The notes under the pieces are model-generated. The model did not search any database. It was not told the DNA's origin and was given only the letters and a program-made list of their open reading frames with translations. A stretch of 64,000 bases of DNA from Caballeronia glathei. GTDB taxonomy: Bacteria; Pseudomonadota; Gammaproteobacteria; Burkholderiales; Burkholderiaceae. The DNA lies in contig NZ_JFHC01000030.1 in NCBI RefSeq assembly GCF_000698595.1, positions 1 through 64,000 on the forward strand. Direction: 5' to 3'. Below, in pieces: positions 39,409 through 48,624 of the stretch (within the stretch, counting starts at the first letter, position 1; each line of letters begins with the position of its first letter). The translations under genes were made by a program, and so were the position numbers.

Positions 39409-40746
39409 ATGCATCGCTTCATCATTGTCGGCGGAGGCGCCGGAGGGCTCGAACTCGCTACGCGTTTGGGCGACCGGTACGGTTCGACGAGCAGCAAGAA
39501 GGCGCCGAAGGCTCAGGTCACCCTGATCGACCGCAATCCGACCCATATCTGGAAGCCGCTGTTGCACGAGGTCGCCGCGGGCAGCATGGACCCGTTCACG
39601 CAGGAACTCGAATACGCGGCGCAGGCGAACTGGCACGGCTTCGAGTTCCAGCAGGGCGACCTGATCGGGCTCGACCGCGAGGCGAGGCGCATCACGATCG
39701 GTCCGCTCGTCGATCACGAGGCGGGCGAGCTGCTGCCGCAGCGCGAACTCGAATACGACACGCTCGTGCTCGCCATCGGCAGCACGACGCATTACTTCGG
39801 CGTGCAGGGCGCGCAGGAATATTCAATCGCACTCGACACCGTCGGTCAGGCCGAACTCTTTCGCAAGCGCCTGATCGCGGCGTGCATGCGCGCCGAGCAT
39901 CGCGCGCCGGAGCCGGTCGCCGAGGGCGGGGCCGGTCAGCCGCGCATTCAGGTGGCGATCGTCGGCGCGGGCGCGACAGGCGTGGAACTGTCGGCGGAGT
40001 TGCGCAACACGGCGCACGTGCTGTCGGCCTACGGCCTGCACAAGCTCGATCCGAAACACGACATCGGCATCGCGCTGATCGAAGCCGGACCGCGCATCCT
40101 GCCGGCGTTGCAGGACCGCGTGTCGTTGGCAACCGCCGACCTGCTCACGAAGCTCGGCGTAACGCTCCTGACGGGCGAGACGGTGGCCGAGGTATCGCGC
40201 GACTCGATCCGCACGGCGAGCGGCAAGACGATCCGCGCCGACCTGACGGTCTGGGCCGCGGGCATCAAGGCGCCGGCCGTGCTCGCCCAGCTCGGCGGCC
40301 TGCCCACCAACCGTCTCGGCCAGCTCAACGTGCGGCGCACGCTGCAGACCGAAGTCGACAACGACATCTTCGCGCTTGGCGACTGCGCGGCCTGCCCGTG
40401 GCCGGGCAACGAGCGCAACGTGCCGCCGCGTGCCCAGGCGGCGCACCAGCAGGCGAGTTTTCTGCTCAATGCGCTCGCGCGCAGGCTCGAAGGCAAGCCG
40501 CTGCCCGAGTACACGTATCGCGATTTCGGCTCGCTCGTGTCGCTCGGGCACTACAGCGCGGTCGGCAATCTGATGGGCGGTCTGATCGGCGGGAACATGC
40601 TGATCGAAGGGCTCTTCGCGCGCTTCATGTACATGTCGCTGTACCGGCTGCACGTCGCGGCGCTGCACGGCTATCCGCGCATGGTGCTCGATACCTTCGC
40701 GCACTGGCTGCGGCGCTCCACCGCGCCGCGGGTCAAGCTGCACTGA
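39409..40746 (+). CDS. NDH-2-like NAD(P)/FAD oxidoreductase
   Basis: 445-residue pyridine-nucleotide-disulfide-family flavoprotein. FAD site HRFIIVGGGAGGLELATRLG at the N-terminus; NADH site VAIVGAGATGVELSAEL in the middle; FALGDCAACPWPG for the second FAD contact. The C-terminal stretch, with hydrophobic LMGGLIGGNMLIEGLFARFMY, resembles the membrane-anchoring region of type II NADH dehydrogenases, which pass electrons from NADH to quinone without pumping protons. ATG 39409 has GGGAG seven bases upstream; longer frames lack it. Confidence 0.9.
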   Translation: MHRFIIVGGGAGGLELATRLGDRYGSTSSKKAPKAQVTLIDRNPTHIWKPLLHEVAAGSMDPFTQELEYAAQANWHGFEFQQGDLIGLDREARRITIGPLVDHEAGELLPQRELEYDTLVLAIGSTTHYFGVQGAQEYSIALDTVGQAELFRKRLIAACMRAEHRAPEPVAEGGAGQPRIQVAIVGAGATGVELSAELRNTAHVLSAYGLHKLDPKHDIGIALIEAGPRILPALQDRVSLATADLLTKLGVTLLTGETVAEVSRDSIRTASGKTIRADLTVWAAGIKAPAVLAQLGGLPTNRLGQLNVRRTLQTEVDNDIFALGDCAACPWPGNERNVPPRAQAAHQQASFLLNALARRLEGKPLPEYTYRDFGSLVSLGHYSAVGNLMGGLIGGNMLIEGLFARFMYMSLYRLHVAALHGYPRMVLDTFAHWLRRSTAPRVKLH

Positions 40747-41079
40747 GCGCAGCGGGCGCCGGGTGGCTCCGCTTCCGGCGTCTTGCTTCGACTCGCTCCG
40801 CCTTTTTGTCGGCCGGCCGCAAAGCTGTTTAGAATGAGCGGCGCGCGTTTCTGCGTCTTGTGCCGCGCGGCTCGCGGCGTGCGGCGAATGCCCGCGCGTG
40901 GCGCAAGTTCCAAGGCGTGGTTCAACGGTCGATCGAACCACGCCGAGCCTTCGTCGTTGCAGCGCCGCGCGTGGGGAAGCCTGGATTCACGGCGCGCGGT
41001 TTCCGGTTCAGTGCCGCCTGCGCGCCGCTCGCGAAGCGCGTGCTGCGGCTTGTCGCGGCCTTCGCCGCAGGAGCTTCGT

Positions 41080-41955
41080 ATGCTTACGCCTGAAGTCGAC
41101 AGCCTTATCCCGCACGTCCCGTTCAACCGCCGCACCTTCCTCAAGGCCACCTTCGGCACCGGCTTCGCGGCCGCCGTGCTGCCGGTCTCGGCGCAAACCA
41201 TCCATACCGATACCGAAGGGCTGGAAGCCGGGGCGATCGGCGTGCGCGGCGCAGACGGCACGCTCATTCCCGCCTATCGCGCGCAGCCGAAAGGCAGGAC
41301 GAAGCTGCCCGTCATCATCGTGATCCATGAAATTTTCGGCGTGCACGAGCACATCGCCGACGTCTGCCGGCGCTTCGCGAAGCTGGGCTATCTGGCGATC
41401 GCGCCGGATTTCTTCACCCGGCAGGGCGACGCGACGAGCGTGCAGTCGATCCAGCAGATCAACGACCAGATCGTCTCGAAGATACCGGACTCGCAGGTGA
41501 TTTCGGACATCGACGCCACCGTCAAATGGGCAGGCGAGCACGGCGGCGACCTGAACAAGCTCGGCATCACGGGGTTCTGCTGGGGCGGGAAGTACGCATG
41601 GCTCTACGCGGAACACAATCCGCGCCTGAAGGCGGCGGTCGTCTGGTACGGACGGGTCACCGGCAACAGGACGGCCAACAATCCCAGCTATCCGATCGAC
41701 AACGTCGCCGAGCTGAAGGCGCCTGTGCTTGGCCTCTACGGCAAGCAGGACCAGAGCATCCCGCAGGACACGCTCGAGCAGATGAAGCAGGCGATCGCGA
41801 ACGGTCCGGCGGTCGCGCGGGGCTCGCAGTTCGTCGTCTACGAGGACGCGCCGCACGCGTTTTTCGCCGACTACCGCCCGAGCTATCGCAAGGCCGACGC
41901 CGAGGACGGCTGGCGCCGCGCCCTTGCCTGGTTCAAGGAGCACGGCGTCAAGTAG
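41080..41955 (+). CDS. Tat-exported dienelactone hydrolase family protein
   Basis: 291 residues. N-terminal twin-arginine signal NRRTFLKATFGTGFAAAVLP is followed by a dienelactone hydrolase domain with a Cys-Asp-His triad: C167 (GFCWGG), D224 (GKQD) and H259 (APHAFF). Family members open dienelactones in chlorocatechol breakdown, but many exported homologues have unknown substrates. ATG 41080 has CAGGAG six bases upstream. No aromatic catabolic genes are adjacent. Confidence 0.9.
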   Translation: MLTPEVDSLIPHVPFNRRTFLKATFGTGFAAAVLPVSAQTIHTDTEGLEAGAIGVRGADGTLIPAYRAQPKGRTKLPVIIVIHEIFGVHEHIADVCRRFAKLGYLAIAPDFFTRQGDATSVQSIQQINDQIVSKIPDSQVISDIDATVKWAGEHGGDLNKLGITGFCWGGKYAWLYAEHNPRLKAAVVWYGRVTGNRTANNPSYPIDNVAELKAPVLGLYGKQDQSIPQDTLEQMKQAIANGPAVARGSQFVVYEDAPHAFFADYRPSYRKADAEDGWRRALAWFKEHGVK

Positions 41956-41962
41956 CGCGCGA

Positions 41963-42832
41963 TCAGGGCGTCGCGCCCGTTGCCACGGGGCGCGACGGAT
42001 TCGCGCACCACTCGCTCCACGAGCCGGGGTAGAGCGCCGCGCCGTGCAGGCCGGCGATCTCCATCGCGAGCGCGTTGTGGCACGCGGTCACGCCCGAGCC
42101 GCATTGCAGCACCACGCGGTCCGGCGCGGTGCCGCCAATGGCCGCACCGAACACCTCACGCAGGTCGTGGGCGCTCTTGAAGCGGCCGTCGGCGGCGAGG
42201 TTGTCCTTGAAGTAATGATTCAGCGCGCCCGGGATGTGGCCGCCCACCGGGTCGATGGTCTCGTTCTCGCCGCGATACCGGTCGGCGGCGCGGGCGTCGA
42301 TCAGCAGATGGTCGCGCGTGGTCAGATTGCGCTCGACAGCCTGGACGTCGACGGTCACCGCGAGCGGCTTGCCCGCCTTGAAATTGCCCGGCGCCTTCGC
42401 CGGCACCTGCGTGTCGAGCGGCTGGCCGGCGGCTTCCCAGGCCAGCAGGCCGCCGTCGAGCAGCGCGACGGAATCGTGCCCGAGCCAGCGCAGCAGCCAC
42501 CACAGGCGCGCGGCGTACATGCCGTCCTGCGCGTCGTAGGCAATGACCTGCTGCCCTTCGTTCAGCCCGAAGCCCGCGAGCGTTGCCACGAGCGCCGCGC
42601 GGTCCGGCAGCGGGTGCCGCCCGTTCGTGCCGGTCTTCACGCCGGACAGGTCGCGGTCGAGATGCAGGTAGTGCGCGCCCGGCAGATGGCCTGTCGCGTA
42701 CGCGGCCTCGCCCGCCCCGGGTGCGGCGAGGTCGAAGCGGCAATCGAAGATCAGCGCGCTGCCGGGCGCGGCGGCGAGGCGTGCGGCCAGATTGGCGGCG
42801 GAAATCAGCGTGGTGTGGTGGGTGTGCGGCAT
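41963..42832 (-). CDS. Two-domain rhodanese / 3-mercaptopyruvate sulfurtransferase
   Basis: 289 residues: an inactive N-terminal rhodanese domain (about 8-140) and an active C-terminal one (about 160-285) with LQCGSGVTACHN, catalytic C244. The CGSGVTA loop is typical of mercaptopyruvate sulfurtransferases. It transfers sulfur to thiol acceptors or cyanide. ATG 42832 has CAGGAG six bases upstream. It converges with the dienelactone hydrolase gene, with seven bases between them. Confidence 0.91.
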   Translation of the reverse strand: MPHTHHTTLISAANLAARLAAAPGSALIFDCRFDLAAPGAGEAAYATGHLPGAHYLHLDRDLSGVKTGTNGRHPLPDRAALVATLAGFGLNEGQQVIAYDAQDGMYAARLWWLLRWLGHDSVALLDGGLLAWEAAGQPLDTQVPAKAPGNFKAGKPLAVTVDVQAVERNLTTRDHLLIDARAADRYRGENETIDPVGGHIPGALNHYFKDNLAADGRFKSAHDLREVFGAAIGGTAPDRVVLQCGSGVTACHNALAMEIAGLHGAALYPGSWSEWCANPSRPVATGATP

Positions 42833-42924
42833 GACAGCTCCTGATGCGGACGCCGCGGCTGCCGTTGCAGAAGGATTGCAGAAGGGCCGGGGCTTTCGAA
42901 TAGTGGTACCAGTTAGTCTAAACA

Positions 42925-42972
42925 AAAAAAGACGGGCAAGACGGGCCTAAAACCCGTGGTGCCCGTCTTTTC
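42925..42972 (-). terminator. Terminator of the Rieske oxygenase gene
   Basis: Read on the minus strand, AAAAGACGGGCA pairs with TGCCCGTCTTTT and ends in TTTTTTTGTTT. A second inner hairpin (ACGGG/CCCGT) lies in the loop. It starts about 20 bases after the oxygenase stop. Confidence 0.85.
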
Positions 42973-42990
42973 CTGATGAGCGCTTGCCGC

Positions 42991-44097
42991 TCAGATCGTG
43001 CCCAGCTGATGCCGCAGGAATTCGTGGAAGTGCTGCATGCCCGATTCCATCGGGCTTTGATACGGCCCGACCTGCGATTCGCCGCGCGACATCAGCGCGC
43101 GCCGTCCGGCGTCCATGCGTTCGGCGATCTCGTCGTCTTCGCGGGCGGTTTCCATGTACGCGGCGCGTTCCGCTTCGACGAACTCGCGCTCGAAGAGCGC
43201 AATTTCCTCGGGGTAGTAGAACTCGACGATATTCGTGGTCTTCTGCGCGCCGCGCGGAATGAGCCACGACACGACCAGCACGTGCGGATACCACTCGATC
43301 ATGAGGCCGGGGTAGTACACCATCCAGATCGCGCCGAAATCGGGCGGCCTGCCGTTGCGGAACCGCAGCACCTGGTCGTGCCACTTCCGGTACGTCGGGC
43401 TGCCGGGCTTCTCGAGATTCTTGTGCACGCCGACCGTCTGGACGCTGTACCAGTCGCCGAATTCCCAGGTCAGGTCGTCGCACGAGACGAAGCTGCCGAG
43501 GCCCGGATGGAACGGCGCGACGTGGTAGTCCTCCAGATACACCTCGATGAAGGACTTCCAGTTGTAGTTGCACTCGTGCACCTCGACGTGATCGAACATG
43601 AAGCCCGAGAAATCGAAGTGTTTCGCCGTGCCGAGGCGCGCCAGATCCGCCGCGACGTCGCGGCCCTGCGCCTCGAAGAGCAGTCCCTGCCAGTTCTGCA
43701 GCGGCGTGGCGCCGAGGTTGAGGCAGGGGTTGTCGGCGAAATGCGGCGCGCCGAGCAGCTGCCCGTTCAGGTCGTAGGTCCAGCGGTGCAGCGGGCAGAC
43801 GATGTTGTCGGCACTGCCGCGCCCGTTCAGCATGATTGCCTGCCGGTGCCGGCAGACGTTCGACAGCAATTCGATATTCGATTGCTGATTGCGCACGAGC
43901 ACGCGCCCTTCGCCTTCGCCAGGAAGAGCGAAATAGTTCCCCGCTTCGGGAACCATGAGTTCGTGCCCGACGTAGCGAGGGCCCTGCTTGAATAGTGTTT
44001 CGAGTTCGCGCGTAAGAAGCGCTTCGTCAAAGTAAGCCGTGACTGGCAGCTGGCTATGAAAAGCCTTCAGCTGCAATGCATTGCTCAGATTGGACAT
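42991..44097 (-). CDS. Rieske non-heme iron oxygenase, alpha subunit type
   Basis: 368 residues. Rieske [2Fe-2S] ligands are in CRHRQAIML and CPLHRW, and the mononuclear iron site is EDYHVAPFHPGL. It belongs to the aromatic ring-hydroxylating/choline-carnitine oxygenase family. No reductase or ferredoxin partner is adjacent, so the electron donor must be elsewhere and the substrate is unknown. ATG 44097 has GGGAG five bases upstream; an upstream frame extension has none. It ends at a strong terminator. Confidence 0.9.
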   Translation of the reverse strand: MSNLSNALQLKAFHSQLPVTAYFDEALLTRELETLFKQGPRYVGHELMVPEAGNYFALPGEGEGRVLVRNQQSNIELLSNVCRHRQAIMLNGRGSADNIVCPLHRWTYDLNGQLLGAPHFADNPCLNLGATPLQNWQGLLFEAQGRDVAADLARLGTAKHFDFSGFMFDHVEVHECNYNWKSFIEVYLEDYHVAPFHPGLGSFVSCDDLTWEFGDWYSVQTVGVHKNLEKPGSPTYRKWHDQVLRFRNGRPPDFGAIWMVYYPGLMIEWYPHVLVVSWLIPRGAQKTTNIVEFYYPEEIALFEREFVEAERAAYMETAREDDEIAERMDAGRRALMSRGESQVGPYQSPMESGMQHFHEFLRHQLGTI

Positions 44098-44406
44098 TCC
44101 CACTCCCGATGAAAACGTGAAAGCAGTGAACAACCCAACCATCGAAGAATCGATTTAGGGAGCCCGCGATTATACCCAAATCCCCCTCCTTGGGGCGCTT
44201 AAGGTCTTGATTTGGGTCAAAATTGCGCCGGGAGTTCCGCGCGGTCAGGGGCGATTGCGGACGCGGGCCGCCGGGGGCCGCACGCGCGGCGCATGCACGC
44301 CGGACGGGGTCCCGGCAGTCATGGCAAGGGGGCCGAGGCCGAAAAATCGGCTTTTGCCGTAGAATGTGCGACTTGTTCCCAAAATCCGATTCCAGACCAA
44401 CGATTC
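44098..44406. other. Divergent region, Rieske oxygenase / xseB
   Basis: 309 bases holding the promoters of both genes. A possible -10 (TAGAAT, about 44358) lies about 45 bases before xseB, but I see no matching -35. No other signal is evident. Confidence 0.5.
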
Positions 44407-44727
44407 ATGGCGAAAACCGCAACGCAGGAAGCTGCCGCCAGCACGCCGGGCGCGGACGGCGCGCCGCTTCCGGACAATTACGAGGCGGCGCTGGCAGAGC
44501 TCGAGGGACTGGTCGGGCGCATGGAAGGCGGCGCCCTGAGTCTCGAGGAATCGCTCGCAGCCTACCGCCGCGGTGCGGCGCTTGTGGGCTTTTGCCAACA
44601 ACAGCTCGAAAAAGTCGAGCAGCAGGTGCGCGTGCTCGATGGTGAAACACTGAAGCCGCTGCCCGCCGACGTGCAGCGTGCGACCCAGAATGCCGGGCCA
44701 ACCGCCGACAACGGGGACGACCTATGA
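44407..44727 (+). CDS. xseB: Exonuclease VII small subunit XseB
   Basis: 106 residues. The core (about 22-85: YEAALAELEGLVGRMEGGALSLEESLAAYRRGAALVGFCQQQLEKVEQQV) is the XseB helical hairpin that binds the large subunit XseA (not in this window). The ends are low-complexity Ala/Asp-rich. The stop overlaps the ispA start (ATGA), the standard xseB-ispA-dxs arrangement of proteobacteria. The ribosome-binding site is weak. Confidence 0.95.
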   Translation: MAKTATQEAAASTPGADGAPLPDNYEAALAELEGLVGRMEGGALSLEESLAAYRRGAALVGFCQQQLEKVEQQVRVLDGETLKPLPADVQRATQNAGPTADNGDDL

Positions 44728-45611
44728 CCTTCGAACAATGGATGCGCGCCAGTCTCGACCGTGTCGAGACGGCCCTCGAACACTATCTGCCGGGCGTCGA
44801 CGTCGCCCCGGCCCGGTTGCACGACGCGATGCGCTACGCCGTGCTCGGCGGCGGCAAGCGCGTGCGGCCGCTTCTTTGCCACGCCGCCGGCGAACTGACC
44901 GGCGCCGAGGCGGCCGCGCTGGAAGCGGCGAGCGCCGCGCTGGAAATGATCCATGTGTATTCGCTCGTGCATGACGACATGCCTGCGATGGACGACGACG
45001 CGCTGCGTCGCGGAAAGCCCACGGTACACATCCAATATGACGAAGCGACGGCACTGCTCGTCGGCGATGCGCTGCAGTCGCAGGCGTTCATCACGCTGAC
45101 GGCTGCCGGCAACGCGCTCTCCGACCGCCAGCAGGCCGCGCTCGTGCGCGAACTGGCGGTGGCGAGCGGCTCGATCGGCATGGCCGGCGGGCAGGCGATC
45201 GACCTCGGAAGCGTCGGACAAAAGCTGTCGCGGCCCGAGCTGGAAACAATGCATCGGAAGAAAACGGGCGCGCTGCTGCGCGCCTCCGTGCGCATGGGCG
45301 CGCTCGCGGGCGAGGCGCCCACCGAGGCGTCGCTCAGGGCGCTCGACGATTATTCGGCCGCGGTCGGCCTCGCGTTCCAGGTGGTGGACGACATTCTCGA
45401 CGTCACCGCCGACTCCGCGACCCTCGGCAAGACCGCCGGCAAGGACGCGAAGGACGACAAACCGACCTACGTGTCGATCATCGGACTCGACGCGTCGCGC
45501 GAACTTGCTGCCCAGCTGCGCCGCGACGCGCATGCCGCCCTCGAACCCTTCGGCGCGCGCGCCCAGCGCCTCGCCGAACTTGCCGACCTGGTCGTGAACC
45601 GGGTGCATTGA
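44724..45611 (+). CDS. ispA: Farnesyl diphosphate synthase IspA
   Basis: 295 residues. Condenses dimethylallyl and isopentenyl diphosphates to farnesyl diphosphate. The first Asp-rich motif is VHDDMPAMDDD and the second is VVDDILD, with LGGGKRVRPLL near the N-terminus. It overlaps xseB by four bases and is followed by dxs, giving precursor supply and chain elongation in one operon. Confidence 0.96.
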   Translation: MTFEQWMRASLDRVETALEHYLPGVDVAPARLHDAMRYAVLGGGKRVRPLLCHAAGELTGAEAAALEAASAALEMIHVYSLVHDDMPAMDDDALRRGKPTVHIQYDEATALLVGDALQSQAFITLTAAGNALSDRQQAALVRELAVASGSIGMAGGQAIDLGSVGQKLSRPELETMHRKKTGALLRASVRMGALAGEAPTEASLRALDDYSAAVGLAFQVVDDILDVTADSATLGKTAGKDAKDDKPTYVSIIGLDASRELAAQLRRDAHAALEPFGARAQRLAELADLVVNRVH

Positions 45612-45700
45612 ACGTTGAATGCGTGAAATCCGCCGGCGGCGCCGAAACGGCGTTTGATCGGACCACGGAACCGCGCCAGTTTTCCTACAATGGGACGACG

Positions 45701-47629
45701 ATGTACGACTTGCTGAAAACCATCGACGATCCGGCTGCCCTGCGCGCCCTCGATCGCCGCCAACTACAACCGCTTGCCGACGAACTGCGGGCCTACGTGC
45801 TCGACAGCGTGTCGCAAACGGGCGGCCATCTGTCGTCGAATCTCGGCACGGTCGAGCTCACGATCGCGCTGCACTATGTATTCGACACACCCGGCGACCG
45901 TATCGTCTGGGACGTCGGCCATCAGACCTATCCGCACAAGATCCTGACCGGCCGCCGCGACCAGATGCCCACGCTGCGCCAGCTCGGCGGCATATCGGGC
46001 TTCCCGCGCCGCAGCGAGTCCGAATACGACACGTTCGGCACGGCGCACTCGAGCACGTCGATTTCGGCGGCGCTCGGCATGGCGATCGCGAGCAAGCTGC
46101 AGGGCGACAACCGCTTCTCGATCGCCGTGATCGGCGACGGCGCGATGACAGCCGGCATGGCCTTCGAGGCGATGAACAACGCCGGCGTCTGCGACGACGT
46201 GCCCCTGCTCGTGATCCTGAACGACAACGACATGTCGATTTCGCCGCCGGTAGGCGCGTTGAATCGCCATCTCGCGCGCCTGATGTCGGGCCGTTTCTAC
46301 GCCGCGGCGCGCGCCGGTGTCGAGCGCGTGCTGCGCGTCGCGCCGCCGATGCTCGACCTCGCCCGCAAGCTCGAAGAGCACGCGAAGGGCATGATCGTGC
46401 CGGCCACGCTCTTCGAGGAGTTCGGCTTCAACTACATCGGCCCGATCGACGGGCACGACCTCGATTCGCTGATCCCGACCTTGCAGAACATCAAGGAGCT
46501 GCGCGGCCCGCAGTTCCTGCACGTCGTGACGAAGAAGGGCCAGGGCTACAAGCTCGCCGAGGCCGATCCGGTGCTGTACCACGGACCGGGCAAGTTCAAT
46601 CCGGCCGAAGGCATCAAGCCGTCCGCCGCGCCGTCGAAGAAGACCTACACGCAGGTGTTCGGCGAGTGGCTCTGCGACGCCGCCGCGCAGGATTCGCGCG
46701 TTGTCGGCATCACGCCGGCCATGCGCGAGGGCTCGGGCATGGTCGAGTTCGAAAAGCGCTTCCCGGACCGCTATTTCGACGTCGGCATCGCCGAGCAGCA
46801 TGCGGTGACCTTTGCGGGCGGGCTCGCCGCCGACGGCATGAAGCCGGTCGTCGCGATCTACTCGACGTTCCTGCAGCGCGCCTACGACCAGCTGATCCAC
46901 GACGTCGCGCTGCAAAACCTGCCGGTGGTGTTCGCCATCGACCGCGCGGGCCTTGTCGGCGCGGACGGCGCGACGCACGCGGGCAACTACGATCTCGCGT
47001 TCCTGCGCTGCATCCCGAACATGACGGTAATGGCCGCGTCCGACGAAAACGAATGCCGCCAGATGCTCTACACGGCGCTCCAGCAGCCGAATCCGACTGC
47101 CGTGCGCTATCCGCGCGGCGCCGGAACGGGTGTCGCCACGGTCAAGCAGATGACCGCGATTCCGCTCGGCAAGGGCGAAATCCGCCGTGAATCGTCGCAG
47201 AAGCTCGGCTCGGGCAAGCGCATCGCGATTCTCGCGTTCGGCACGATGGTCGCGCCGTCGCTCGCCGCGGCCGGGGAACTGGACGCGACCGTCGCCAACA
47301 TGCGCTTCGTCAAGCCGATCGATACCGACCTGCTGCGCGAACTCGCCGCGACGCACGATGCGCTCGTGACCGTCGAGGAAGGCGCGATCATGGGCGGCGC
47401 GGGCTCGGCCTGCGTGGAAGCGCTGCTGGCGAACGGCGTCGTCAAGCCGGTGCTGCAACTCGGCCTGCCCGACGTGTTCATCGACCACGGCGATCCGGTC
47501 AAGCTGCTCGCGAGCGTCGGGCTGGATGGCGCAGGCATCGCGAAGTCGATCAACGAGCGCTTTCTCGCCGCAGTCGATGTCGCCGCGGTCGGTGTCGCGG
47601 CTGGCAAGCTGACCAAGCGCGTCGCCTGA
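45701..47629 (+). CDS. dxs: 1-deoxy-D-xylulose-5-phosphate synthase
   Basis: 642-residue thiamine-diphosphate enzyme, first step of the MEP isoprenoid pathway, joining pyruvate and glyceraldehyde-3-phosphate. H43 (GGHLSSNLGTVEL), the TPP motif GDGAMTAGMAFEAMNNAG with ILNDNDMSIS, and the GIAEQHAVTFAGG glutamate are present. ATG 45701 begins MYDLLKTIDDP, the usual N-terminus; an open frame extends upstream without a ribosome-binding site. Last gene of xseB-ispA-dxs. Confidence 0.97.
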   Translation: MYDLLKTIDDPAALRALDRRQLQPLADELRAYVLDSVSQTGGHLSSNLGTVELTIALHYVFDTPGDRIVWDVGHQTYPHKILTGRRDQMPTLRQLGGISGFPRRSESEYDTFGTAHSSTSISAALGMAIASKLQGDNRFSIAVIGDGAMTAGMAFEAMNNAGVCDDVPLLVILNDNDMSISPPVGALNRHLARLMSGRFYAAARAGVERVLRVAPPMLDLARKLEEHAKGMIVPATLFEEFGFNYIGPIDGHDLDSLIPTLQNIKELRGPQFLHVVTKKGQGYKLAEADPVLYHGPGKFNPAEGIKPSAAPSKKTYTQVFGEWLCDAAAQDSRVVGITPAMREGSGMVEFEKRFPDRYFDVGIAEQHAVTFAGGLAADGMKPVVAIYSTFLQRAYDQLIHDVALQNLPVVFAIDRAGLVGADGATHAGNYDLAFLRCIPNMTVMAASDENECRQMLYTALQQPNPTAVRYPRGAGTGVATVKQMTAIPLGKGEIRRESSQKLGSGKRIAILAFGTMVAPSLAAAGELDATVANMRFVKPIDTDLLRELAATHDALVTVEEGAIMGGAGSACVEALLANGVVKPVLQLGLPDVFIDHGDPVKLLASVGLDGAGIAKSINERFLAAVDVAAVGVAAGKLTKRVA

Positions 47630-47769
47630 ATCTTCGTACGGATGCGCGCCCGGGGAAGGCGTGCATCCGGCCCCCGAACCGACACTACGATCCTTGGCGA
47701 ATGCGCGAGGTCGCTACCCCTTTCACGCCCCGCGCCCCGGCTACGCGCGGTGAATGAGGACATGAACAA

Positions 47770-48573
47770 ATGAATCAGATGAATCCCGCCTTCGTGATGC
47801 CCGACGTGCAAAGCTCGCCCGACACGCGCCAGATCCCGATTCAGCGCGTCGGCGTGAAGGCCGTGCGGCATCCGCTGACCGTGCGCACGCGAAGCGGCGA
47901 AGCGCAGCCGAGCGTCGGCGTGTGGAATCTCGACGTTCATCTTCCGGCCGACCAGAAGGGCACGCACATGTCGCGCTTCGTCGCGCTGCTCGACGAGCAT
48001 CGCGAGCCGCTCGAACTCGCGTCGCTGCGTGCGATGCTCGTGTCGATGCTGGAGAAGCTCGAGGCGCACGCGGGGCGCATCGAAGTGTCGTTCCCGTATT
48101 TCGTGATGAAGACGGCGCCGGTGTCGGGCGTGCAAAGCCTGATGGACTACGAGGTCACGCTGGCGGGCGAGTTGCGCGACGGTGAAACGCGCGTCACGCT
48201 GAAGGTGCTCGTGCCGGTGACGAGCCTGTGCCCCTGCTCGAAGAAGATCTCGCAATACGGCGCGCACAATCAGCGCTCGCATGTGACGATCGCCGCCGAA
48301 CTCGCGGCTGACATGCCGGTTGAAGACCTGATCGCCATTGTGGAAGAGGAAGCGTCGTGCGAACTGTGGGGCCTGCTCAAGCGCCCGGACGAGAAGTTCG
48401 TGACGGAGCGCGCCTACGAGAATCCGAAGTTCGTCGAGGATCTCGTGCGCGATGTCGCCACCCGGCTGAACGGCGACGCGCGCATCGCCGCGTATGTGCT
48501 GGAAGCCGAGAATTTCGAGTCGATCCACAACCACAGCGCGTACGCCGTGATCGAGCGGGACAAGCGGGTCTGA
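47770..48573 (+). CDS. folE2: GTP cyclohydrolase FolE2 (type IB)
   Basis: 267 residues. Makes 7,8-dihydroneopterin triphosphate from GTP for folate (and queuosine) synthesis. The T-fold enzyme has TSLCPCSKKISQYGAHNQRSHV, with metal-site cysteine C154 (or C156), and conserved ENPKFVED and SIHNHSAYA. FolE2 works with several metals and often replaces zinc-dependent FolE under zinc limitation; no Zur site is obvious here. The start ATG overlaps a three-codon frame (ATG AAC AAA TGA, 47762-47773) that has the better-placed GAGG. Confidence 0.95.
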   Translation: MNQMNPAFVMPDVQSSPDTRQIPIQRVGVKAVRHPLTVRTRSGEAQPSVGVWNLDVHLPADQKGTHMSRFVALLDEHREPLELASLRAMLVSMLEKLEAHAGRIEVSFPYFVMKTAPVSGVQSLMDYEVTLAGELRDGETRVTLKVLVPVTSLCPCSKKISQYGAHNQRSHVTIAAELAADMPVEDLIAIVEEEASCELWGLLKRPDEKFVTERAYENPKFVEDLVRDVATRLNGDARIAAYVLEAENFESIHNHSAYAVIERDKRV

Positions 48574-48594
48574 AAGCCGCCTGATCCCGGCAGG

Positions 48595-48624
48595 AAAGGC
48601 CGATCGACCGATCGGCCTTTTTTT
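48595..48624 (+). terminator. Terminator of folE2
   Basis: AAAGGCCGATCG pairs with CGATCGGCCTTT across a two-base loop, followed by TTTT. The stop codon of the converging LysR gene lies in the T-run. Confidence 0.9.

Noticed and set aside
47630..47769. Riboswitch or Zur site upstream of folE2
   Set aside because: I found no recognisable folate or pre-Q1 riboswitch elements and no Zur-type palindrome in the 140 bases.
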